Program-made: the position numbers and the translations under genes | Shown: one piece after another, positions 1 to 5,682 of the stretch | Numbering within the stretch: the first letter of the stretch is position 1 | How the letters are laid out: each line of letters starts with the position of its first letter | Origin: Betaproteobacteria bacterium | GTDB taxonomy: Bacteria > Pseudomonadota > Gammaproteobacteria > Burkholderiales > Burkholderiaceae | Assembly (NCBI GenBank): GCA_015654605.1 | Contig: JAATGO010000377.1 | Coordinates: 1-5,682, forward strand | DNA: 5,682 nt | Direction: 5' to 3' | The notes under the pieces: model-generated | What the model saw: only the letters and a program-made list of their open reading frames with translations | Databases searched by the model: none | What the model was told of the DNA's origin: nothing

Positions 1-3000
1 GGATTGTAAGGATACGTCTCACTGACAACACCTTGATTGTCAATGAAGCGCATGGCAACAATGGCCTTATCCCGATTTCCTGTTACCGAAAAATCGGCAT
101 ATCCTTCACCATGCGCTGTCGCGATAGGCGCTTGAGTACCGGCCATTCCCTGCATAAAAATAGAAGGAGAATCCTGCACTTCTACCATCGTAAACCGAGC
201 TTCAAACTGCTCTGATTTATTACGCGTAAACTTCGGCCAGTCCTGCGCTCCAGGGATGATAGATTTGAGATTACTCATCATCTGGCAGCCATTGCAAATG
301 CCGAGTGAGAATGTGTCACCACGCTGGAAGAATTGAGAAAATTGTGTGACCAATTGATCATTGAATAAAATCGTCTTGGCCCACCCCTCTCCAGCACCCA
401 ACACATCACCGTAAGAAAAACCACCGACTGCAATCAGTCCACTAAAATCATCGAGCTTAGCTCTTCCTGCAATCAAATCACTCATATGCACATCTACGGC
501 ATCAAACCCAGATTTATCCATCACATACGCCGTTTCAATATGAGAGTTCACCCCCTGCTCGCGCAAAATAGCGATTTTAGGACGAGCGCCTGTTGCGATA
601 TAGGGGGCAGCAATATCCTCCTGTGCATCAAACGTCAGCTTTGGCGAAATCCCCTTGTCATTACCATCTAACAAGCGTTCATACTCTGCATCAGCACAAG
701 CGGGGTTATCACGCAGTCGGGCAATACGCCAACTGGTCTCACTCCATAATCGGTGCAGACTGCTACGTGGCTGGCTATAAATGATTTTAGCATCGCGCAT
801 GAACTCAACGATATCCTTGTCATTGGGCTTACCAATAATGTGGCTACATGCTCCCAAGTCATACTGACGCAGCACATTCATGACATCAGATTTCTGGTCA
901 GCACGTACCTGAATAACAGCCCCTAATTCTTCACTGAATAAAGCACGTAAGGTTAATTCATTACGGCGCTCGCCAACCTGCGTTGTCCAGTTCTTAGCAT
1001 CTCCCCAATCCATGGCATGCTCATTTTCTAGCGTGAGCATGTCCAGATTAATGGACAAACCACTACGTCCAGAAAATGCCATTTCAAGCAATGTTGCCAA
1101 CAAACCGCCATCGGAACGATCATGATAAGCAAGCAATTGGCCTTCATGATTAAGCTGTTGAATAGCTGCAAAGAAACCTTTCAAGTCTTTCGCACTGTCC
1201 ACGTCGGGCACATCATTGCCAATCTGTTGCAGCACCTGAGCTAATGCAGAAGCACCCATGCGGTTTTTACCCCGTCCAAGATCAATCAGGATCAATACAG
1301 TCTCACCAACATCCCGACGAATCTGAGGAGTCAAGGTCCGGCGAACATCCTTCACTGGCGAAAAAGAGGAAACGATAAGCGAGATTGGTGAAGTCACCGA
1401 TTTGCTACCTTCAGCATCACTCCATGTCGTGCGCATCGACAACGAATCTTTTCCTACCGGAATGCTGATACCCAGTGCTGGGCATAACTCCAAGCCAACT
1501 GCTTTCACGGTATCAAACAATGCGGCATCCTGCCCCGGCTGCGCGCACGCTGCCATCCAGTTAGCGGATAGTTTAATATCTGAAATATCGGCAATCACTG
1601 CAGCGGCAATATTCGTAATCGCCTCTCCGACAGCCATACGACCCGATGCTGCCGCATTAATCACTGCCAATGGCGTACGCTCCCCTATCGCCATTGCTTC
1701 TCCAAGATAGCCCTCGAAGCTCATGGCAGTAACGGCACAATCTGCAACAGGGACTTGCCAAGGCCCCACCATCTGGTCTCGTACGGTCATTGCACCGACG
1801 CTACGATCTCCGATAGTAATCAAAAATGATTTGTCTGCGACTGTGGGTAAACGCAATACCCGTTGTACGGCCTCCTCCAAATTAACACCCGTCAAATCAA
1901 TTGCAGGGAATTCTTGTGCTACGTGCGTCACATCACGATGCATTTTAGGTGGTTTGCCAAGCAATACCTCCATCGGCATATTCACAGGCTCGTCATGATG
2001 CTCAGGATCAAGCAGTTTCAGTTGCCGCTCTACTGTCGCCGTACCAACGACGGCAAATGGACAGCGTTCACGTTCGCAAAAATGGGTAAACAAAGGCAAT
2101 TGTTCTGGTGCAATGCCCAAGACGTATCGCTCTTGAGATTCATTGCACCATATTTCTCTTGGTGCCAGACCACTCTCTTCCAATGGTACTTTGCGCAAAT
2201 CAAAAATGGCACCACGTCCGGCATCATTGGTGATTTCAGGAAACGCATTCGACAATCCTCCAGCACCCACATCATGAATGGATAAAATAGGATTATCTGC
2301 TCCCATTGCCCAGCAGGCGTTAATCACTTCCTGCGCGCGCCGTTCCATTTCAGGGTTGCCACGCTGTACCGAATCAAAATCCAGGTCAGCCGTATTGGCT
2401 CCTGTTGCCATGGATGACGCTGCACTTCCCCCCATCCCAATACGCATGCCAGGACCTCCTAGCTGTATCAGCAAACTACCAGGCGGTAAAGGATCCTTAT
2501 GGGTATGGGTTGCCGCAATGCTTCCTATACCACCAGCAATCATGATCGGTTTATGGTAACCATAAACGTGGCCAGCGACATTTTGCTCGTAGGTACGGAA
2601 ATACCCGCCTAAATTAGGCCGTCCAAATTCATTATTAAATGCGGCTCCCCCCAATGGGCCATCAATCATAATCTGTAATGGCGAAGCAATACGATCAGGT
2701 TTGCCGTAAATTCCAGCCTGCTCGTGAACAACTCGCTGTGCCACAGATTGCGCAACATCCCGCGCATTTTCCCAAGGTTGCACAGCATGCGTCAGCATCA
2801 GATTGGACACGGTAAAACCGGTCAACCCCGCCTTAGGTTTTGCGCCACGTCCGGTTGCCCCTTCATCACGTATTTCTCCGCCAGCCCCCGTTGAAGCGCC
2901 AGCAAATGGAGAAATGGCCGTTGGATGATTATGCGTTTCCACCTTCATCAGGATATGCGTCAATTCTTTTGACACCGAATAGAGGTGCCCGTTTTCTGTA

Positions 3001-3845
3001 CCACGCGGATAGAAACGCATGACTTCAGCACCAGCAATAATGGATGAGTTATCGCTATAAGCGACAATGGTGCCTTTTGGCTGTAACTGGTGCGTATTTT
3101 TAATCATAGCAAACAGGGACTGAGACTGCTGCTCGCCATCTATCGTCCAGTCGGCATTGAATATCTTATGTCGACAGTGCTCACTATTGGCCTGGGCAAA
3201 CATCATCAACTCAACGTCAGTAGGATTACGTTGCGCTTGTGTAAATGCCTCTGCCAGGTAATCAATCTCATCTTCGGATAGTGCCAACCCCAGTGCTACA
3301 TTGGCTTGCTCCAAAGCAGATTTACCGGTTCCCAGGACATCAATCAATTGTAGTGGTCTGGCATCGAGCACCACAAATAAAGCGGCAGCATCTTGAAGCT
3401 GCGATAAAACAGATTCTGTCATCCGATCATGCAGCAATGCGGCGATAGCATCCCTACCTGCCGCATCCATTTTCTTGACTCCACCCAATAAACCAGATTT
3501 GCGTTTAACGCGATACAGTACACCTCGCTCAACACGCCGGATATGTTGCATACCACTGTTATGTACAATATCAGTCGCCTTACTAGCCCACGGAGAAATC
3601 GTGCCGAACCGAGGAATGACAACAAACTCATCTCCTGTTGTTGGTATTCCCTCAGGCATGGTATCGCCGTAGGTTAGCAATTTTTCCAAACGCGTATGGT
3701 CAGCATCTGAAACGTCGTTCGCATCTACAAAATGCATAAATTGTGCATATACACCAACAATGTCGGCATCAATTGCCTGCAATTGGGATAAAAGACGTTG
3801 CGTACGAAAGGAGGAAAGCGCGTTAGAACCTGGAAAAATCAGCAT
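1..3845 (-). CDS. purL: Phosphoribosylformylglycinamidine (FGAM) synthase, large single-chain form; C-terminus cut by the window edge
   Basis: Cytoplasmic enzyme of de novo purine synthesis. It converts FGAR, glutamine and ATP to FGAM, glutamate, ADP and phosphate. The minus-strand frame is open from ATG at 3845 to the left edge (1281 codons). In order it shows a PurS-like N-terminal domain beginning [21 protein letters not shown] at residues 220-226, VETHNHP at 302-308, MRIGMGG at 467-473, SIHDVGAGG at 522-530, GKDSLSM at 798-804 and HDRSDGG at 908-914. A class I glutamine amidotransferase domain follows from about residue 1088, with the nucleophile Cys1184 in GICNGCQMM. The window ends at ETYPYN, close to the E. 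coli pattern ETYPAN, so roughly 60 residues are missing, including the PHPER catalytic His/Glu. Expected full length is about 1340 residues, against 1295 in E. coli. Part of the excess may be a longer segment near residues 930-960. The start is fixed by an in-frame stop (3861-3863) five codons upstream and by N-terminal similarity. No clear Shine-Dalgarno precedes it. The identification is very secure. Confidence 0.98.
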   Translation of the reverse strand, partial: MLIFPGSNALSSFRTQRLLSQLQAIDADIVGVYAQFMHFVDANDVSDADHTRLEKLLTYGDTMPEGIPTTGDEFVVIPRFGTISPWASKATDIVHNSGMQHIRRVERGVLYRVKRKSGLLGGVKKMDAAGRDAIAALLHDRMTESVLSQLQDAAALFVVLDARPLQLIDVLGTGKSALEQANVALGLALSEDEIDYLAEAFTQAQRNPTDVELMMFAQANSEHCRHKIFNADWTIDGEQQSQSLFAMIKNTHQLQPKGTIVAYSDNSSIIAGAEVMRFYPRGTENGHLYSVSKELTHILMKVETHNHPTAISPFAGASTGAGGEIRDEGATGRGAKPKAGLTGFTVSNLMLTHAVQPWENARDVAQSVAQRVVHEQAGIYGKPDRIASPLQIMIDGPLGGAAFNNEFGRPNLGGYFRTYEQNVAGHVYGYHKPIMIAGGIGSIAATHTHKDPLPPGSLLIQLGGPGMRIGMGGSAASSMATGANTADLDFDSVQRGNPEMERRAQEVINACWAMGADNPILSIHDVGAGGLSNAFPEITNDAGRGAIFDLRKVPLEESGLAPREIWCNESQERYVLGIAPEQLPLFTHFCERERCPFAVVGTATVERQLKLLDPEHHDEPVNMPMEVLLGKPPKMHRDVTHVAQEFPAIDLTGVNLEEAVQRVLRLPTVADKSFLITIGDRSVGAMTVRDQMVGPWQVPVADCAVTAMSFEGYLGEAMAIGERTPLAVINAAASGRMAVGEAITNIAAAVIADISDIKLSANWMAACAQPGQDAALFDTVKAVGLELCPALGISIPVGKDSLSMRTTWSDAEGSKSVTSPISLIVSSFSPVKDVRRTLTPQIRRDVGETVLILIDLGRGKNRMGASALAQVLQQIGNDVPDVDSAKDLKGFFAAIQQLNHEGQLLAYHDRSDGGLLATLLEMAFSGRSGLSINLDMLTLENEHAMDWGDAKNWTTQVGERRNELTLRALFSEELGAVIQVRADQKSDVMNVLRQYDLGACSHIIGKPNDKDIVEFMRDAKIIYSQPRSSLHRLWSETSWRIARLRDNPACADAEYERLLDGNDKGISPKLTFDAQEDIAAPYIATGARPKIAILREQGVNSHIETAYVMDKSGFDAVDVHMSDLIAGRAKLDDFSGLIAVGGFSYGDVLGAGEGWAKTILFNDQLVTQFSQFFQRGDTFSLGICNGCQMMSNLKSIIPGAQDWPKFTRNKSEQFEARFTMVEVQDSPSIFMQGMAGTQAPIATAHGEGYADFSVTGNRDKAIVAMRFIDNQGVVSETYPYN

Positions 3846-3954
3846 GGTGGGAGATGGAGTTTAGCAATCAATCACGTTACATCACAACAAAAAGACGCGT
3901 TTTACCACTCTGCAGCACACGACTGCATGCCGCAAAATCGCTGGCAAAACTGCC

Positions 3955-3979
3955 ACAATCATGGCAAAAGCATGACCAT
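3955..3979 (-). promoter_or_regulatory. Possible hairpin in the purL 5' leader
   Basis: Read as minus-strand RNA, AUGGUCAUG and CAUGAUUGU can pair around a seven-base loop (CUUUUGC), giving nine base pairs, three of them G-U. It would lie about 20 bases after the predicted transcription start and about 110 bases before the purL start codon. I see no conserved purine- or PRPP-riboswitch core. The hairpin is only moderately stable and may be incidental. Confidence 0.22.
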
Positions 3980-4005
3980 TTCTGTCCTGACGCACTAAAA
4001 ACAGA

Positions 4006-4034
4006 ATTATACCGCGCTGTCCCTATTTCAGCCC
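4006..4034 (-). promoter_or_regulatory. Probable sigma-70 promoter of purL
   Basis: On the minus strand a perfect TATAAT hexamer lies at 4011-4006. A 17-base spacer would put the -35 hexamer at 4034-4029, where the sequence (GGGCTG) matches TTGACA poorly. There is no extended -10 TG. Transcription would start near position 4000, giving a leader of about 155 nt before the purL ATG. A good -10 with a poor -35 is typical of promoters that are activated or regulated, but that is inference. Confidence 0.5.
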
Positions 4035-4046
4035 ATGATGATGGGC
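4031..4046. promoter_or_regulatory. Palindrome overlapping the purL -35 position, candidate operator
   Basis: GCCCAT, a four-base spacer GATG, then ATGGGC form a perfect 6-bp inverted repeat. It covers the -35 position of the likely purL promoter and the bases just upstream. A second, shorter inverted repeat (CCAAT at 4046-4050 with ATTGG at 4060-4064) abuts it. No T-run follows on either strand, so it does not look like an intrinsic terminator. The site does not resemble the E. coli PurR operator. A protein-binding site is possible but unproven. Confidence 0.3.
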
Positions 4047-4206
4047 CAATCTCCCCGAAATTGGTTCTCTCTCTTTTGCAAAGCAGATCATCAAGCGCAA
4101 TGAATTGCTTATTTTCAATTTTATGATGGTTTTAACACGACGCTATCCGATCTGCGCCAAGATCCACCACAGCGAGTTTTCTATGAGAATTCGAGTTGTG
4201 AGATAC

Positions 4207-4230
4207 CAAGTGCGCAAGTGTGCAAGTGTG
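4207..4230. repeat. Three-copy 8-bp tandem repeat
   Basis: The unit CAAGTGYG occurs three times head to tail (CAAGTGCG, CAAGTGTG, CAAGTGTG) in the otherwise featureless intergenic DNA. It may be a small replication-slippage array or a set of direct repeats. No function can be assigned. Confidence 0.6.
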
Positions 4231-4360
4231 CGGCTTCCTCTACAAGATGGCACTGACAGCGTACGCACCTAAGCGTCATCCGAACTGTTCGGCACTCGCG
4301 CGAACCAGCCTACGGGAAAAGTCACCTATTCAGCGACACTAGACAGAACGCTACCTGACG

Positions 4361-4621
4361 GTGCAACAAAGTTGGCTCTACCCCATAAACGGGGGATGGG
4401 TCATCATTAAACACGATGGATCTCCCCAAAAGCGCCATCATCTGGTACGGCGTAGCTATGATCGGCACCTGTATAAAGACCGCAATTTGGTCGAACGTTT
4501 TTTTCATCGGATCAAGCAATTCCGACGAATCGCAACTCGGTATGAAAAACTGGCGCGTAACTACTTGTCGTTTCTCAATATCGTCTGCTCTCTGGATCGC
4601 TTAATTGTTAACAAACCCTAA
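4361..4621 (+). pseudogene. C-terminal remnant of an IS5-family (DDE) transposase
   Basis: The frame from a GTG at 4361 to the TAA at 4619-4621 gives 86 residues. From about residue 33 (YDRHLYKDRN) to residue 82 it closely resembles the end of IS5-type transposases. The IS4/IS5 signature Y-(2)-R-(3)-E-(6)-K is exact: Tyr38, Arg41, Glu45 and Lys52, where the Glu is the third residue of the DDE catalytic triad. RRIATRYEKLARNYLSF follows, as usual for these proteins near their natural stop. The part carrying the two catalytic Asp residues is absent. A stop codon (4340-4342) closes the frame just upstream, and no other recognisable transposase segment is seen before it. Residues 11-25 (GGWVII...) may be a corrupted version of the preceding family segment. 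The GTG is simply where the frame opens, not a credible start. It must be non-functional alone. Terminal inverted repeats and target duplications were not found. Confidence 0.88.
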
Positions 4622-4654
4622 ACCATCATACTTGAGAATAACCTCACTTCTCAT

Positions 4655-4684
4655 TTGGGCATAAATCCCACACCCATATATAAA
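4655..4684 (+). promoter_or_regulatory. Possible promoter of the DadA-like gene
   Basis: TTGGGC at 4655-4660 could serve as a -35. It is followed at 16 to 18 bases by the overlapping -10 candidates TATATA (4677-4682) and TATAAA (4679-4684). Transcription would begin near 4690, about 100 bases before the proposed start codon. The match is reasonable, but the region is AT-rich and such matches arise by chance. Confidence 0.35.
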
Positions 4685-4765
4685 ACATCACTATTTGCAT
4701 GTATCATTCAAGAAACACGGATGAAAAAAATTACTTTTTTGCAATAAAAGAGACCGTGTCAATTT

Positions 4766-4778
4766 GAAAAGAAGAAAG
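4766..4778 (+). promoter_or_regulatory. Purine-rich ribosome binding region before the TTG start
   Basis: GAAAAGAAGAAAG ends 10 bases before the TTG at 4789. It is an AG-rich but not canonical Shine-Dalgarno tract. It supports translation starting at 4789, because no in-frame ATG or GTG lies between the upstream stop (TGA at 4765-4767) and the FAD-binding motif. Confidence 0.4.
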
Positions 4779-4788
4779 TAACAGCATA

Positions 4789-5682
4789 TTGATACAAGGC
4801 CATACATATAATCGAATCGCAGTCATTGGCGCAGGATTGTCCGGTGTCTGTACTGCATATTTTCTGGCACAGGCTGGATTTGATGTCACTGTACTAGAGT
4901 GTCGCAATAATATTGCAGAAGAGGCAACCCTGGGTAATTCAGGCCTACTTGCCCCCAGTGCCATACATCCCCTTAGCATGCCTGGAATGATTCGCACCTC
5001 GTTCAATAGCTTCTTTCAAGCAGAACCGGCAATATTACTCAACTCAAGCCTGAGCCTGGCATATTGGCGTTGGCTGCGTGCATCTCGACGCGAATTTCAA
5101 TTAGCTCGCATCCGCAATAAGCAGCTACTCACGCGTATTACCGAGTACGGGCAAGGCCTTACCTATCAATTGCAAACGCACTACGAATTGGAACATGAAA
5201 ATACGTATGGCTTATTGCACTTATTTCGCACACAGGCTGACGCAGCCAAAATACACCGAAATAATATGTCGGCAGAATATACATCGAACGACGCTGCCTC
5301 TCCTGATAAGGATCACCCTGCCCGTAGTGCCTCAATAAACATAGCGGACATCATGAATATTGAACCAGCCTTCACTTCAGCCATTACGCTAGCTGGTGCT
5401 GCATATTATCCCCAGGATAGCGCTGGTAACTGTGTCCTATTCGTTAAACAGCTCAAGGCTATCGCCCAATCTTTGAATGTACAATTTCACTTTTCTCAAA
5501 AGGTAGATGCCATTCGTCCAGAAACGGATGGACAAGTCACTGTCACCATCGGCCCCGTGGCTCTACGATATGATGCCGTCGTCTTGGCAACAGGAGCACA
5601 AAGCAAAACCTTGCTTAAATCCTTGGGCATCACACTCCCTCTTTATCAAGCACAGCATTATAGTGGTATCGTCGCAGTCAAA
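4789..5682 (+). CDS. FAD-dependent oxidoreductase, D-amino-acid dehydrogenase (DadA/DAO) family; C-terminus cut by the window edge
   Basis: A flavoprotein probably oxidising an amino acid or similar amine to an imino/oxo acid; DadA itself passes electrons to the respiratory chain at the inner membrane. The window holds 298 codons of an expected 410-430 or so. An N-terminal Rossmann fold shows RIAVIGAGLSG (GxGxxG at residues 14-19), with Glu37 ending the second strand (VTVLE) to bind the FAD ribose. NSGLLAP at 50-56 and the MPGM motif at 64-67 match the DadA-type layout. GLLHLFRT at 141-148, NIEPA at 190-194 and the late FAD-contact strand VVLATGA at 264-270 follow in family order. A hydrophilic stretch at about 160-182, rich in Ser, Asp and Ala, looks longer than in E. 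coli DadA. The frame is open from 4768; the only plausible start before the dinucleotide-binding motif is TTG at 4789, preceded by an AG-rich tract. The gene diverges from purL, with no visible operon partner. The family is secure, the substrate is not: a glycine oxidase or other DAO-type enzyme cannot be excluded. Confidence 0.9.
   Translation, partial: MIQGHTYNRIAVIGAGLSGVCTAYFLAQAGFDVTVLECRNNIAEEATLGNSGLLAPSAIHPLSMPGMIRTSFNSFFQAEPAILLNSSLSLAYWRWLRASRREFQLARIRNKQLLTRITEYGQGLTYQLQTHYELEHENTYGLLHLFRTQADAAKIHRNNMSAEYTSNDAASPDKDHPARSASINIADIMNIEPAFTSAITLAGAAYYPQDSAGNCVLFVKQLKAIAQSLNVQFHFSQKVDAIRPETDGQVTVTIGPVALRYDAVVLATGAQSKTLLKSLGITLPLYQAQHYSGIVAVK

Larger units (their letters stand above)
3846..4360. 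other. Non-coding stretch between purL and the transposase remnant
   Basis: About 515 bases with no gene I can support. The half next to purL (3846-4050) carries the purL leader and likely promoter, read on the minus strand. The other half (about 4070-4360) has only short, stop-interrupted frames on both strands and no motif I recognise, except a three-unit 8-bp tandem repeat at 4207-4230. Because it runs into a transposase that lacks its N-terminal part, some of it may be decayed insertion-element DNA. That is inference; no terminal inverted repeat was seen. A 90-codon plus-strand frame at 3854-4126 is open, but it overlaps the purL promoter and leader in antisense and shows no family resemblance. 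Confidence 0.6.
4622..4788 (+). other. AT-rich upstream region of the DadA-like gene
   Basis: A short gap between the transposase stop and the TTG start. It contains the promoter candidate, an A-tract/T-tract inverted repeat at 4724-4740 (six A and six T around a short spacer) and a chance-level 8-codon frame (MKKITFLQ, 4721-4747). The A/T repeat lacks a GC stem and so does not resemble an intrinsic terminator. I see no transposon end here. Confidence 0.5.

Noticed and set aside
1402..2559. Several plus-strand open frames of 80-140 codons
   Set aside because: They are shadows opposite the continuous, motif-rich purL reading frame.
3854..4126. A 90-codon plus-strand open frame next to purL (starting MEFSNQSRY)
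   Set aside because: It lies antisense over the purL leader and promoter, has no family resemblance, and its composition looks like translated non-coding DNA. A purine-rich GGTGGGAG before its ATG is the only point in its favour.
4183..4272. A 29-residue frame beginning MRIRVVRYQV, faintly like the RVVEYxV strand of IS4-type transposases
   Set aside because: Only about ten residues look similar and the rest does not follow the family pattern. That is too little to call a second element.
4380..4395. CCCC-ATAAAC-GGGG inverted repeat as a terminator or element end
   Set aside because: The stem is only four pairs, no T-run follows, and it lies within the degraded transposase region.
4605..4614. 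Ten-base perfect palindrome TTGTTAACAA
   Set aside because: It lies inside the last codons of the transposase remnant, and short AT-rich palindromes of this size are common by chance.
4731..5006. A 91-codon minus-strand frame
   Set aside because: It is antisense to the start of the DadA-like gene, whose frame carries the FAD-binding motif.

Overview
The window looks like ordinary bacterial chromosome, most likely from a betaproteobacterium. The evidence is a proteobacterial-type single-chain PurL slightly longer than the enterobacterial one, a DadA-like flavoprotein, and moderate GC content. A closer placement (for example near the Nitrosomonadales) would be a guess.

Layout. (1) Positions 1-3845, minus strand: almost all of purL, the large fused FGAM synthase of purine biosynthesis. 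I translated it from the start codon to the left edge. It is one uninterrupted frame with its signature motifs in the expected order. About the last 60 residues, including the catalytic His and Glu of the glutaminase domain, lie off the left edge. (2) Positions 3846-4360: a non-coding stretch. It holds the likely purL promoter (perfect TATAAT -10 on the minus strand), a palindrome over its -35 position, a leader of about 155 nt with a possible hairpin, and sequence with no recognisable content apart from a three-unit tandem repeat. (3) Positions 4361-4621, plus strand: the C-terminal remnant of an IS5-type transposase. It keeps the Y-(2)-R-(3)-E-(6)-K signature but has lost everything upstream. 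(4) Positions 4622-4788: a short AT-rich region that probably carries the promoter and ribosome binding site of the next gene. (5) Positions 4789-5682, plus strand: the first 298 codons of an FAD-dependent oxidoreductase of the D-amino-acid dehydrogenase (DadA/DAO) family, running off the right edge.

The two real genes are divergently oriented, separated by about 940 bases of regulatory and decayed insertion-element DNA. Nothing suggests they work together. purL is housekeeping de novo purine synthesis; the flavoprotein is probably for oxidation of an amino acid or other amine. I found no RNA gene, CRISPR array, phage module or new multi-gene system. The observations worth a second look are the structured purL promoter/leader and the transposase relic.
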